From assembly GCA_035528275.1 (NCBI GenBank), contig DATKYV010000147.1, forward strand, positions 1 through 13,499: a stretch of 13,499 nucleotides of DNA, read 5' to 3'. Shown here piece by piece: positions 6,640 through 13,144 of the stretch. Position 1 is the first letter of the stretch. Each line of letters begins with the position of its first letter. The translations under genes were made by a program, and so were the position numbers. The stretch comes from DATKYV01 sp035528275 (GTDB taxonomy: Bacteria; Acidobacteriota; Terriglobia; UBA7540). The notes under the pieces were generated by a model. The model searched no databases. It saw only the letters and a list, made by a program, of their open reading frames with translations, and was not told the DNA's origin.

Positions 6640-7899
6640 ATGAAAACTTTCGCCATCCTCGCCTGTCTTCTCTTTTTGATTCCGGGGAGGCTTTCCGCGC
6701 AAGCCGCGGACGATACCCAGGAGCGGTTGAAGGCTCTGGAAGCGCGCATTCAGGCGCTGGAGGCTGAAGTCCAGGCTCTCAAGGCGACCCAGGCGACGCC
6801 CGCCGCCCCTCCCGCGCAAGCTCCTGCGGCGGAGTCCACCCCGAGCCAGCCGATGATGGCGCAGGCTCCTGCCGGAACCGCGGGGGCTGATTCCCAATCG
6901 CTGCCGTACTATGGATCGCGCGACACGGCGGCGAAGGTTCTCAATCCCGACATCAGCCTCATCGGCGATTTCCTGGCTTCGGCGGGGCACAACGAAATTC
7001 AGCCTGTTCCGGGGCTGGAGATGCACGAAGCCGAACTTGGCCTGCAAGCGATCGTTGATCCCTACGCGCGTGCCGACGTCTTTCTCTCCTTCGGACAGGA
7101 GGGTGTGGGACTCGAGGAAGGCTACCTGACCTTTACCTCGCTCCCCGGCGGCTTTGTGACGAAGGTGGGGAAGATGCGTTCGAGTTTTGGGGTCGTAAAT
7201 ACCCTTCACAATCACGTGCTGCCGTGGACTGACCGGCCGATGGTCACGGAGAACCTGGTGGGCGGTGAGGATGGCATCAGCGACGCGGGGGTCTCCGTCA
7301 GCAGGATCTTGCCCGCTCCCGGGAACGTCTTCCTGGAAGGGACTGCGGAGGTTTTCCGCGGCGAGTCCGAAGGGATCTTCGCCGCAAGCCGCAACCGCGA
7401 CGTCAGCTTCGTGGGGCGGTTGCGAGGCTACGGAGACCTCAGCGACTCCACGAATCTCGATATGGGTGTATCCTATGCGCGCGGCCACAATGAGCTGGGC
7501 AGCGCGTTCATCACCCAACTGTACGGGGTGGATGCCACGCTTCGCTGGAAGCCGCTGCGCCGGGCGATTTATCATTCTTTGCTGGCCCGCACGGAACTGT
7601 TTTGGAGCCACCGCGACCTGCTGACGAACACCCAGCGGGCTTTCGGCTTCTACACTTCGGCCGACTATCGGCTCAACCGGCGATGGACCGTGGGTGGGCG
7701 CTACGACCGTTCGGACCGCGCCCAGGAGGCGGAGATGACCGACAGCGGCTATTCCGCGCTGCTCACCTACTGGCCGAGCGAGTTCAGCCAGCTCCGCACC
7801 CAGTATCGGTACACGCGCTATGCCGAAGGTGTGCAAGGCAACGAAGTACGGTTTCAACTACTCTTCTCTTTAGGGGCCCACGGCGCCCATCCCTTCTAG
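6640..7899 (+). CDS. outer-membrane beta-barrel (porin-like) protein of a metal-uptake operon
   Basis: The protein has 419 residues from the ATG at 6640, with CAGGAG about 8 nt upstream. A signal peptide covers 1-20 (hydrophobic ILACLLFLIPG, then LSA before QAADD). Residues 26-50 form a short coiled coil with a leucine heptad (RLKALEARIQALEAEVQALK), then a Pro/Ala-rich linker (about 51-85), then a beta-rich domain of alternating hydrophobic and polar strands to the end. The protein ends in Phe (GAHGAHPF), the usual beta-barrel assembly signal. It is much shorter than a TonB-dependent receptor and shows no plug domain or TonB box. The layout resembles OprP/OprO-like porins with an N-terminal trimerising coiled coil. 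Lying directly before ZnuA- and ZnuB-type genes, it is probably the outer-membrane entry route for the same metal; that role is inferred. Its TAG stop lies in the left end of the palindrome 7896-8012. Confidence 0.8.
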   Translation: MKTFAILACLLFLIPGRLSAQAADDTQERLKALEARIQALEAEVQALKATQATPAAPPAQAPAAESTPSQPMMAQAPAGTAGADSQSLPYYGSRDTAAKVLNPDISLIGDFLASAGHNEIQPVPGLEMHEAELGLQAIVDPYARADVFLSFGQEGVGLEEGYLTFTSLPGGFVTKVGKMRSSFGVVNTLHNHVLPWTDRPMVTENLVGGEDGISDAGVSVSRILPAPGNVFLEGTAEVFRGESEGIFAASRNRDVSFVGRLRGYGDLSDSTNLDMGVSYARGHNELGSAFITQLYGVDATLRWKPLRRAIYHSLLARTELFWSHRDLLTNTQRAFGFYTSADYRLNRRWTVGGRYDRSDRAQEAEMTDSGYSALLTYWPSEFSQLRTQYRYTRYAEGVQGNEVRFQLLFSLGAHGAHPF

Positions 7900-8012
7900 T
7901 GCCGTTCCAACTTTTTCGGCCTAGTTCGGTGAGGTGGGAGTTCAATCCGCCGGCTGGCGGACAGAGACCTTGGGCACGCTAGTCTTGGCGCGACAAGTTG
8001 GAACGTCACTAG
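7896..8012. repeat. 117-nt imperfect palindrome, MITE-like, between porin and znuA-type genes
   Basis: The left arm CTAGTGCCGTTCCAACTT (7896-7913) and right arm AAGTTGGAACGTCACTAG (7995-8012) are inverted repeats with one mismatch in 18. TCCGCC (7946-7951) and GGCGGA (7956-7961) form a perfect hairpin at the exact centre of the element, and sequence between arms and centre is partly complementary. Both ends hold TA (7897-7898 and 8010-8011), as in copy 1 at 1721. The left TA belongs to the porin stop codon; the right end runs into the AGGAG ribosome binding site (8011-8015) of the next gene. Transcribed through, it would fold into one long stem. The mobile origin is inferred. Confidence 0.7.
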
Positions 8013-8020
8013 GAGCATTG

Positions 8021-8971
8021 ATGAACCGGTCACAGAATCGTTTTCGTTTCGCCGCCGCGATGCCAGCCTTCTTCCTTGGATTGCTGATGATCTTTCCCGC
8101 GCCGGCGCGCGCCGCCTCGAAGATTCGTGTGGTCACCTCCACCACAGACCTGGCGGCACTGACGGAGGAGGTGGGCGGCGACCGCGTGGAGGTGAAATCC
8201 ATCGCCCGCGGTTATCAAGACCCCCATTTTGTGGAGGCCAAACCGAGTTTCCTGCTCAAGCTGCGCCGGGCCGACCTGCTCGTCGTCGTCGGCCTGCAAC
8301 TGGAGATCAGCTGGCTGCCGCCCCTCATCGCCCGGTGCGGCAACTCCAAGGTTCAGGTGGGTGCCCCCGGCTACCTTGACGCTTCCCAATTCGCGGAAAT
8401 ACTGGAGATTCCCACAACTCAGGTGACGCGCGCCATGGGTGACGTTCATCCTTTCGGAAACCCGCACTACTGGCTCGACCCGCCAAACGGCCGGCGCATC
8501 GCCCAGGGCATCCTGACCAAGCTGAAGCAGATGGCGCCCCAGGACGGCGCCTATTTCGACCAGCGCTACCAGTCCTTCGATCAGCGCCTGACGCAGCAGG
8601 AGAAGCTTTGGGACGAACGGATGAAGCCTTTCCGTGGGGAAAAAGTCGTCACTTACCACCGCTCCTGGCCGAATTTCGCCAAGCGTTTTGGGTTGCAGGT
8701 GGTCGACTACGTTGAGCCTCGGCCGGGTATCCCACCCAGTCCCAGACACACCATCGAGCTGATCCAAACCATGAGGCGTGAGGGCATCAAAGTGATTCTG
8801 GTGGAGCCTTATTTCGATTTGAAAACCCCCAACGCCGTGGCGCGAGAAACCGGCGCGAAGGTCGTGGTGATGCTCCCCTCGGTGGGCGGTGAGAAAGAAG
8901 TTACCGACTATTTCAAGCTTTTCGATTACGATATAGATTTGTTGACCCGAGCCTTTCAATCCAATCCCTAG
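8021..8971 (+). CDS. ZnuA-type periplasmic metal-binding protein of an ABC transporter
   Basis: This is a solute-binding protein of the cluster A-I (ZnuA/TroA, PF01297) family, delivering Zn or another divalent metal to the partner permease. It has 316 residues from the ATG at 8021, with AGGAG 5 nt upstream. A GTG at 7934 would put the palindrome inside the gene and hide the signal peptide (about 1-31, cleavage near ARA-A). Metal ligands expected for the family are visible: H69 in YQDPHFVEAKPS, H149 in GNPHYWLDP and H213 in TYHRSW. A His at the third site favours zinc over manganese. The long charged His-rich loop of many ZnuA proteins is absent. The usual late Asp (LDPLG-like motif) is replaced: the equivalent stretch reads VVVMLPSVGG (281-290). 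D266 or E262 might substitute. The permease gene follows after 17 nt. Confidence 0.9.
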   Translation: MNRSQNRFRFAAAMPAFFLGLLMIFPAPARAASKIRVVTSTTDLAALTEEVGGDRVEVKSIARGYQDPHFVEAKPSFLLKLRRADLLVVVGLQLEISWLPPLIARCGNSKVQVGAPGYLDASQFAEILEIPTTQVTRAMGDVHPFGNPHYWLDPPNGRRIAQGILTKLKQMAPQDGAYFDQRYQSFDQRLTQQEKLWDERMKPFRGEKVVTYHRSWPNFAKRFGLQVVDYVEPRPGIPPSPRHTIELIQTMRREGIKVILVEPYFDLKTPNAVARETGAKVVVMLPSVGGEKEVTDYFKLFDYDIDLLTRAFQSNP

Positions 8972-8988
8972 AAGTCCGTGGAGGCTGC

Positions 8989-9873
8989 GTGGAAGTTCTC
9001 CCCTTTCTTTTTGCGCCCTTTGTTGCCAGCCTGATCTTGACGGGCATCCACGCCTACCTGGGCGTGCACGTGGTCGAGCGCGGCGTCATCTTCGTGGATC
9101 TTGCACTGGCGCAGATTGCCGCCCTGGGTGCTACGGTCGCCATCCTGGCCGGGATGGACCCGCACGGTGGCAGCTCATACTGGATTAGTCTGGGTTTCAC
9201 CTTCCTCGGCGCCGCCATGTTCTCCCTGTTCCGTGTTCGCAAGCTCCACATCCCGCAGGAGGCATTCATCGGCATCGCCTATGTGGTGGCTTCCGCGGCG
9301 GCCATACTCGCCATGAGCAAGGCGACGGGCGAGACCGAACACCTGAAGGACATGCTGGTGGGCAACATCCTTGCCGTGTCCTGGAACGAAGTTGGCCGCA
9401 CCGCCTTGCTTTACGGCGCGATCGGACTTTTTCATTACATCTTCCGGAAAAACTTCCTTCTGATTTCCATTAATCCCCAGGAGGCCGAAGCCCGGGGTAT
9501 TTCCATCCGCCTTTGGGACTTTCTCTTCTACGCTTCGTTCGGGTTTGTCGTCACTTCATCGGTGGCCATTGCGGGCGTGCTGCTGGTCTTCTGCTACCTG
9601 ATCGTGCCCTCGGTGGGAGCCATGCTCTTTGCGGAAAAGATCGGACGCCGGTTGGCCATCGGATGGACCATGGGGACTCTGGTTTCGGCGCTGGGAGTGT
9701 ATCTCTCCGTGTTTCTCGATCTACCCACGGGCGCGACCATTGTTTGCACGTTCGGCCTTGTTTTGGCGGCCATGTTCGTTGTTCACCTATTGCTTTATCA
9801 CTGGAACCACCTGCGCGGTGAGGAGAAGGGGCACGAAGGGGTGGCGGTGAGCGCGGAGGACCGTGGCAGGTGA
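8989..9873 (+). CDS. ZnuB-type metal ABC transporter permease (ABC-3 family)
   Basis: This is the inner-membrane channel subunit for a zinc- or manganese-type ABC importer (PF00950). It has 294 residues from the GTG at 8989, with GGAGG (8980-8984) 4 nt before it; no in-frame ATG fits better. Hydrophobic segments lie near 4-27, 34-55, 62-80, 89-108, 138-152, 176-208, 219-240 and 244-269. ERGVIFVDLALAQIAALGA (30-48) corresponds to the conserved early family segment, and NPQEAEARGISIRLWDFLFY (162-181) to the usual ATPase-coupling region. The tail is short, soluble and His/Glu-bearing (HWNHLRGEEKGHEG, from about residue 271). The gene lies 17 nt after the binding-protein gene and is clearly cotranscribed. 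No ATP-binding subunit is encoded before or after it in this window. Confidence 0.92.
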   Translation: MEVLPFLFAPFVASLILTGIHAYLGVHVVERGVIFVDLALAQIAALGATVAILAGMDPHGGSSYWISLGFTFLGAAMFSLFRVRKLHIPQEAFIGIAYVVASAAAILAMSKATGETEHLKDMLVGNILAVSWNEVGRTALLYGAIGLFHYIFRKNFLLISINPQEAEARGISIRLWDFLFYASFGFVVTSSVAIAGVLLVFCYLIVPSVGAMLFAEKIGRRLAIGWTMGTLVSALGVYLSVFLDLPTGATIVCTFGLVLAAMFVVHLLLYHWNHLRGEEKGHEGVAVSAEDRGR

Positions 9874-9913
9874 GCGGCCAACGGAGGTTCGGGCGCGCCG
9901 CTTCGTTCGAGGA

Positions 9914-9943
9914 TTGATTTCACCTGCTGGGGTTGGTTACAAT
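9914..9943 (+). promoter_or_regulatory. probable sigma70-type promoter for the DsbA-type gene
   Basis: TTGATT (9914-9919) and TACAAT (9938-9943) are spaced by 18 nt; the -10 box matches consensus at 5 of 6 and the -35 box at 4 of 6. It sits in the 130-nt gap after the permease gene and about 60 nt before the DsbA-type start, suggesting separate transcription from the metal-uptake operon. Confidence 0.4.
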
Positions 9944-10003
9944 TCGATTTAGGGCGAAAACCGAGCATTCTTCCGGAGGCAGGGAAAGGAGCCAGTCAAG
10001 TTG

Positions 10004-11110
10004 ATGGGGAATTGGAAGAAGATTCAATGGTTTCTGGCGGGGGTCCTGGTCTTTGCGGGCGGCTTCCTGGTGGTGACGCGCCAGCTCCAGCCCGCGCCCG
10101 CCAAAAGCGACACCGCCATTCGGCAGAAGATCGCCGGCTACGTGCGGGCCAAGTTCGGTTTGATGGACACGGTGAAACTGACCGTGGATCCCCTCGAGGA
10201 TTCCGGCCATGGGGGCTTCTACAAAAGCGCCGTCACCAGCGAGGACGGCAAGCAGACGAAGACCCACAACATCATCCTCAGCGGCGACGAGCGGTACATG
10301 GTTCTCGGCGAGTTCTTTCCTCTGGGAAGCGACCCGAAGAACGAGATTGCCAGCCGCGTGCGTGAGACTTTCAAGATTCCCCCCGCCACTATTGTCAGCG
10401 TCAGCGACTTCCGCCGGGGTCCGATCCCCAATCTCCTGGCGATAACCATCACCGCCCAAAATGGCAATCAGAAGCAGGTCCAGGATTTCTTTGTGACCTC
10501 GGACAAGTCCGTCCTGCTGCTCGGCAGCCTTTTCAACCTGACCAGCGACCCTCGGCTCGAGGTTCTGCGAACCCTCACCACCGACAATCAGCCGAGCGTC
10601 GGACCTGCCAACGCCCCCGTGACCCTCGTGGAGTTCTCCGACCTCCAATGCGCCAGCTGTTCCCACATGCACAAATTCATCGAGGATGAGTTGCTGCCCA
10701 AGTACGGCAACAAGGTGCGAATCGTCTTCAAAGAATTTCCTCTGGCCACCATCCACGATTGGTCGCTGACCGGTTCTATTGCCTGCCAGTGCGTTTACCA
10801 GATCAAGCCTTCGGCGTATATGACCTACCGCAGCCTGATTTTCAGGAACCAGGCCAGCTTCAACGCCACGAACGCCCGGAGCCTGCTCATTGATTACGGC
10901 GAACAGGCGGGCATCGACCGCCTGCAACTTGCGGCCTGCATCGATTCCAAGGCCTCGCTGCCCCGCATCCAGCAGAGTCTCCGCGAAGGCCAAGCCGTGG
11001 GCGTGCAGAGCACTCCGACCACGTTTGTCAACGGCAGGATGGTGGTCGGCCTGCCTTCGCCGGATGCTGTCTTCAAAGTCATCAACGAGGCCCTCCGCGC
11101 CGCGCGGTAG
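10004..11110 (+). CDS. membrane-anchored DsbA-type thiol:disulfide oxidoreductase with duplicated N-terminal module
   Basis: This is a 368-residue periplasmic thioredoxin-fold protein (Thioredoxin_4/DsbA-like). One N-terminal membrane anchor spans about 8-25 and no lipobox is seen. Residues 39-111 and 115-183 are two copies of one module. The matching ends are LSGDERYMVLGEFFPLGSDP (92-111) and TSDKSVLLLGSLFNLTSDP (165-183), reminiscent of the DsbC N-terminal dimerisation domain. The oxidoreductase domain (about 195-368) has VTLVEFSDLQCASC (206-219), with a CxxC redox pair C216/C219, and a cis-Pro loop QSTPTTFVNG (335-344, P338). C261, C263 and C312 are extra cysteines. The ATG at 10004 is preceded in frame by a TTG at 10001, which has better spacing (9 nt) to AGGAG (9987-9991); either is possible. 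The likely role is oxidative folding or disulfide exchange in the periplasm. Confidence 0.88.
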   Translation: MGNWKKIQWFLAGVLVFAGGFLVVTRQLQPAPAKSDTAIRQKIAGYVRAKFGLMDTVKLTVDPLEDSGHGGFYKSAVTSEDGKQTKTHNIILSGDERYMVLGEFFPLGSDPKNEIASRVRETFKIPPATIVSVSDFRRGPIPNLLAITITAQNGNQKQVQDFFVTSDKSVLLLGSLFNLTSDPRLEVLRTLTTDNQPSVGPANAPVTLVEFSDLQCASCSHMHKFIEDELLPKYGNKVRIVFKEFPLATIHDWSLTGSIACQCVYQIKPSAYMTYRSLIFRNQASFNATNARSLLIDYGEQAGIDRLQLAACIDSKASLPRIQQSLREGQAVGVQSTPTTFVNGRMVVGLPSPDAVFKVINEALRAAR

Positions 11111-11126
11111 CTCCGCCGGCGGCTAC
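11107..11126. repeat. small stem-loop over the DsbA-type stop codon
   Basis: GTAG (11107-11110) pairs with CTAC (11123-11126) around the palindrome CCGCCGGCGG (11113-11122), with a small CT bulge. The TAG stop is inside the left arm. The GGCGGCTACA end resembles the CCGCCGCTACA end of the double-hairpin cores at 1740 and 13056, so it may be a reduced relative. Confidence 0.35.
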
Positions 11127-11665
11127 AGACCACAGATAATTGCCTTCACAGGGGAGGGCACCCGCCGGGGCGCGTCCTCCACTGGCTTTAGCCCTCCCGT
11201 GCTGCGGCAGCCCACCCCCAAAAAATGTTTCTCACTGTTCTCACCGTTCGCCATGGTCTCACCAACGGGTGGTAGCGTGGGAAATGGAAGAAACAGGAGT
11301 CAGGAGGCGGAAATCTGGATGGTGAATTGTGAATAGTGAATTGAGGAACCCAGAACCGAATCGTGACTGCGCAAGACGAAGGGATCGCGCCATGGCCGGG
11401 ATTGCTGGAGAGGCACAAGAACCAGCACGCAAATGCGTGAAAACGCGAAAGCAAAGCCGCTATGTGTATGAAAACACAGGGGGAGTTCCGAAAAAACAAG
11501 GAATCTATTTGTTTTGCTTGGGCAAGGACCGATCCCGGCGGAGCCTCCAGTCCTGGCGGTGACCTGCCGCTCACGCGGCGTTAGAGGACCGGCCAGGGGC
11601 CGGGGTATCGCGCCCATCCGCGGGGGCGGTTGAATTCCAGATGGCCAGCGCAGTCGTTTCAATTT
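11111..11665. other. 555-nt convergent intergenic stretch with hairpins and a short tandem repeat
   Basis: I see no credible gene in either strand between the DsbA-type gene and the MFS gene. Visible structure: inverted arms GGGAGGGC (11152-11159) and GCCCTCCC (11191-11198); three tandem heptamers GTGAATT/GTGAATA/GTGAATT (11322-11342); hairpin CACGC-AAAT-GCGTG (11426-11439); hairpin GCCGC-TCAC-GCGGC (11566-11579); and hairpin CCGGCC-AGG-GGCCGG (11589-11603). The last two lie downstream of the MFS stop on its strand and could help end that transcript. None is followed by a clear T-run. Confidence 0.5.
11322..11342. repeat. three tandem GTGAATW heptamers
   Basis: GTGAATT, GTGAATA and GTGAATT follow each other without gaps. 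It is a short microsatellite-like run in non-coding DNA with no obvious function. Confidence 0.7.
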
Positions 11666-12958
11666 CTAGGAAGAAGAAGACTTCAGTTGCGCAATCCTCG
11701 GCAAACGCGGCAGAAAGAACAGGAGGGCGAGAAAGTAGACCAGGCAAATCGCTCCTCCCAGAGCCAGCACGGCTCGAATGCCCCAAACTTCCGCCACCGT
11801 TCCCCCCACCAAGTTGCCCAAGGGCGCCATTCCCAAAACCGCCATCGTGTACATACTCATGATGCGCCCGCGAAGTTCTGGGGGGCTAAGCCATTGCAGA
11901 CTACTGTTAGTGAGTGCCAAGGTACCCAGCATCGTGGCCCCGAGGACGACCAGAACCAGGAAAGCCCATCGAAACGAGTCTGCCCGGGACAACATGATGA
12001 GGGCGACGGAGAAGATGGCCGCGCACCTCAGGATATATTTTCCTCTGAGCTGAATCTTGGCTTGCGCCGCCAGCGTCAGGGCGGAAAGCACGGCTCCCAA
12101 GCCCGCGCCGCCCATCAGGTAGCCAAGCCCCGTTGCGTCCGCGCCCAGAGCGTCTCGGGCGTAGACTGGCATCAAAACGACGAAAGGCAGGCCCAGAAAG
12201 CTGAGCATGGCGGGGATGGAAAGCAGCATGATGATTTCACGGCGCCGCCTGACGAAGGCGAGGCCATCCATCATCGCCCGCCACACCGTGGGCCCGTTCT
12301 CGAGGTGCCGAGCCGGGATTTTGATCGCCAGCAGGGCGATGATGAGTGCCAAGAAGCTGACGGAGTTCAAGTAGAAACAACCCGCCGCCCCCACCGCCCC
12401 CAGGGCCAGCCCGGCCAAGGTAGGCCCAATCGCCCGCGAGATGTTGAATTGCACCGAATTCAGGGCCACCGCGTTGATGAGGTCTTCGCGCTCCACCAAA
12501 TCGGGAACCAGAGATTGATAGGCCGGGTTATTGAGCGCCGAGGCCAAGCCGGTGAGGGAGCTGATGGCCAGGATTTCCGCGATGGTAATGAGTCGAACGG
12601 AGGTCAGGACAGCGAGGGTCAGCGCCAGGACCATCATGCCGGTTTGCGTCGCCAGCATGAGCCTGCGCCGGTTCAGCCGGTCGGCAATGGCGCCTCCCGG
12701 AAGCGAGAAGACCAGCGACGGCGCCATTCCCAAAAAGCCGTTCAGTCCCAGAAGGAAAGGAGAGTTCGTCATCTCCAGGATCAGCCATCCGAGGGCCAGG
12801 GTCTGCATCCACGTGCCGGTATTTGAGAGAAGACTCCCCGACCAGAAAAACGCGAAGTCGCGATGGCGGAAGGAACGAAACATCGTCGCCAGGCGACGCG
12901 GTTCGGCCGCGGGCTCGGGGGTGGTCAATCCTGCGGCGTTGGTCTGCTCGAATGACAT
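11666..12958 (-). CDS. MFS transporter, EntS / transmembrane secretion effector type
   Basis: This is a 430-residue, 12-helix-type major facilitator of the MFS_3 (PF05977) group that includes the enterobactin exporter EntS. It is probably a proton-driven exporter of small molecules; the substrate is unknown. A soluble N-terminus (1-25) leads into FRSFRHRDFAFFWSGSLLSN (27-46), the usual opening of this family, then GTWMQTLALGWLILEMTNSP (48-67). Motif A is GGAIADRLNRRRLM (88-101). Further motifs are NNPAYQSLVPDLV and an internal ISRAIGPTLAGLA segment. I chose the ATG at 12958, with GGAG 10 nt upstream. An ATG at 12976 is possible, and the open frame to 13126 runs through a repeat and is not coding. 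A TATAAT box lies 37 nt before the start. There are no biosynthetic neighbours to suggest a cargo. Confidence 0.92.
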   Translation of the reverse strand: MSFEQTNAAGLTTPEPAAEPRRLATMFRSFRHRDFAFFWSGSLLSNTGTWMQTLALGWLILEMTNSPFLLGLNGFLGMAPSLVFSLPGGAIADRLNRRRLMLATQTGMMVLALTLAVLTSVRLITIAEILAISSLTGLASALNNPAYQSLVPDLVEREDLINAVALNSVQFNISRAIGPTLAGLALGAVGAAGCFYLNSVSFLALIIALLAIKIPARHLENGPTVWRAMMDGLAFVRRRREIIMLLSIPAMLSFLGLPFVVLMPVYARDALGADATGLGYLMGGAGLGAVLSALTLAAQAKIQLRGKYILRCAAIFSVALIMLSRADSFRWAFLVLVVLGATMLGTLALTNSSLQWLSPPELRGRIMSMYTMAVLGMAPLGNLVGGTVAEVWGIRAVLALGGAICLVYFLALLFFLPRLPRIAQLKSSSS

Positions 12959-12994
12959 GCACGGCTCGCTCCGCATCCAGGCAAGCGGCCCTCC

Positions 12995-13000
12995 ATTATA
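12995..13000 (-). promoter_or_regulatory. perfect -10 box upstream of the MFS gene
   Basis: The minus strand reads TATAAT at 13000-12995, 37 nt before the MFS ATG. I see no good -35 box at 16-18 nt spacing, so activity may need an activator or be weak. Confidence 0.4.
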
Positions 13001-13037
13001 ATCAATGTTTTCCCGAAGGGCTCGTCCGGCGTAACCC

Positions 13038-13127
13038 GGTGGTGGGCCACTTTGATGTAGAGGCGGCTTTAGGCCGCCAATTGGCGGGATTAACCCGCCG
13101 CTACAATTTTTAAACTGGCCCACCACC
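13038..13127. repeat. nested palindromic element, copy 2
   Basis: The outer arms GGTGGTGGGCCA (13038-13049) and TGGCCCACCACC (13116-13127) are a perfect 12-bp inverted repeat. They enclose the double-hairpin core 13056-13105. GTAACCC lies just outside on both sides (13031-13037 and 13129-13135) as a direct repeat, possibly a target duplication. The outer arms are unrelated in sequence to those of copy 1 at 1721-1846 and are not TA-flanked. Confidence 0.65.
13056..13105. repeat. double-hairpin REP-like core, copy 2
   Basis: TGTAG (13056-13060) pairs with CTACA (13101-13105). The first hairpin is GGCGGC-TTTAG-GCCGCC and the second is GGCGGG-ATTAA-CCCGCC, separated by AATT. The left hairpin differs from copy 1 only in the loop (TTTAG versus TTTAC), and the right one in one loop base. 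It lies between the MmeI-type gene and the MFS promoter. Confidence 0.75.
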
Positions 13128-13144
13128 CGTAACCCGCTAGTGTC

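Noticed and set aside
6203..6643. 146-codon open frame between lpxD and the porin
   Set aside because: GTG start, no recognisable motif, no good ribosome binding site, ends inside the porin start codon region; treated as non-coding leader.
7934..8020. Upstream GTG start for the ZnuA-type protein
   Set aside because: The extra 29 residues would be translated from the palindrome and would bury the signal peptide; ATG 8021 has AGGAG at proper spacing.
11322..11342. CRISPR-like or origin iteron repeats
   Set aside because: Only three 7-nt units with no spacers; too short and isolated for either.
11329..11562. 77-codon open frame in the DsbA/MFS gap
   Set aside because: No ribosome binding site, no motif and low-complexity start within the heptamer repeat; not supported as a gene.
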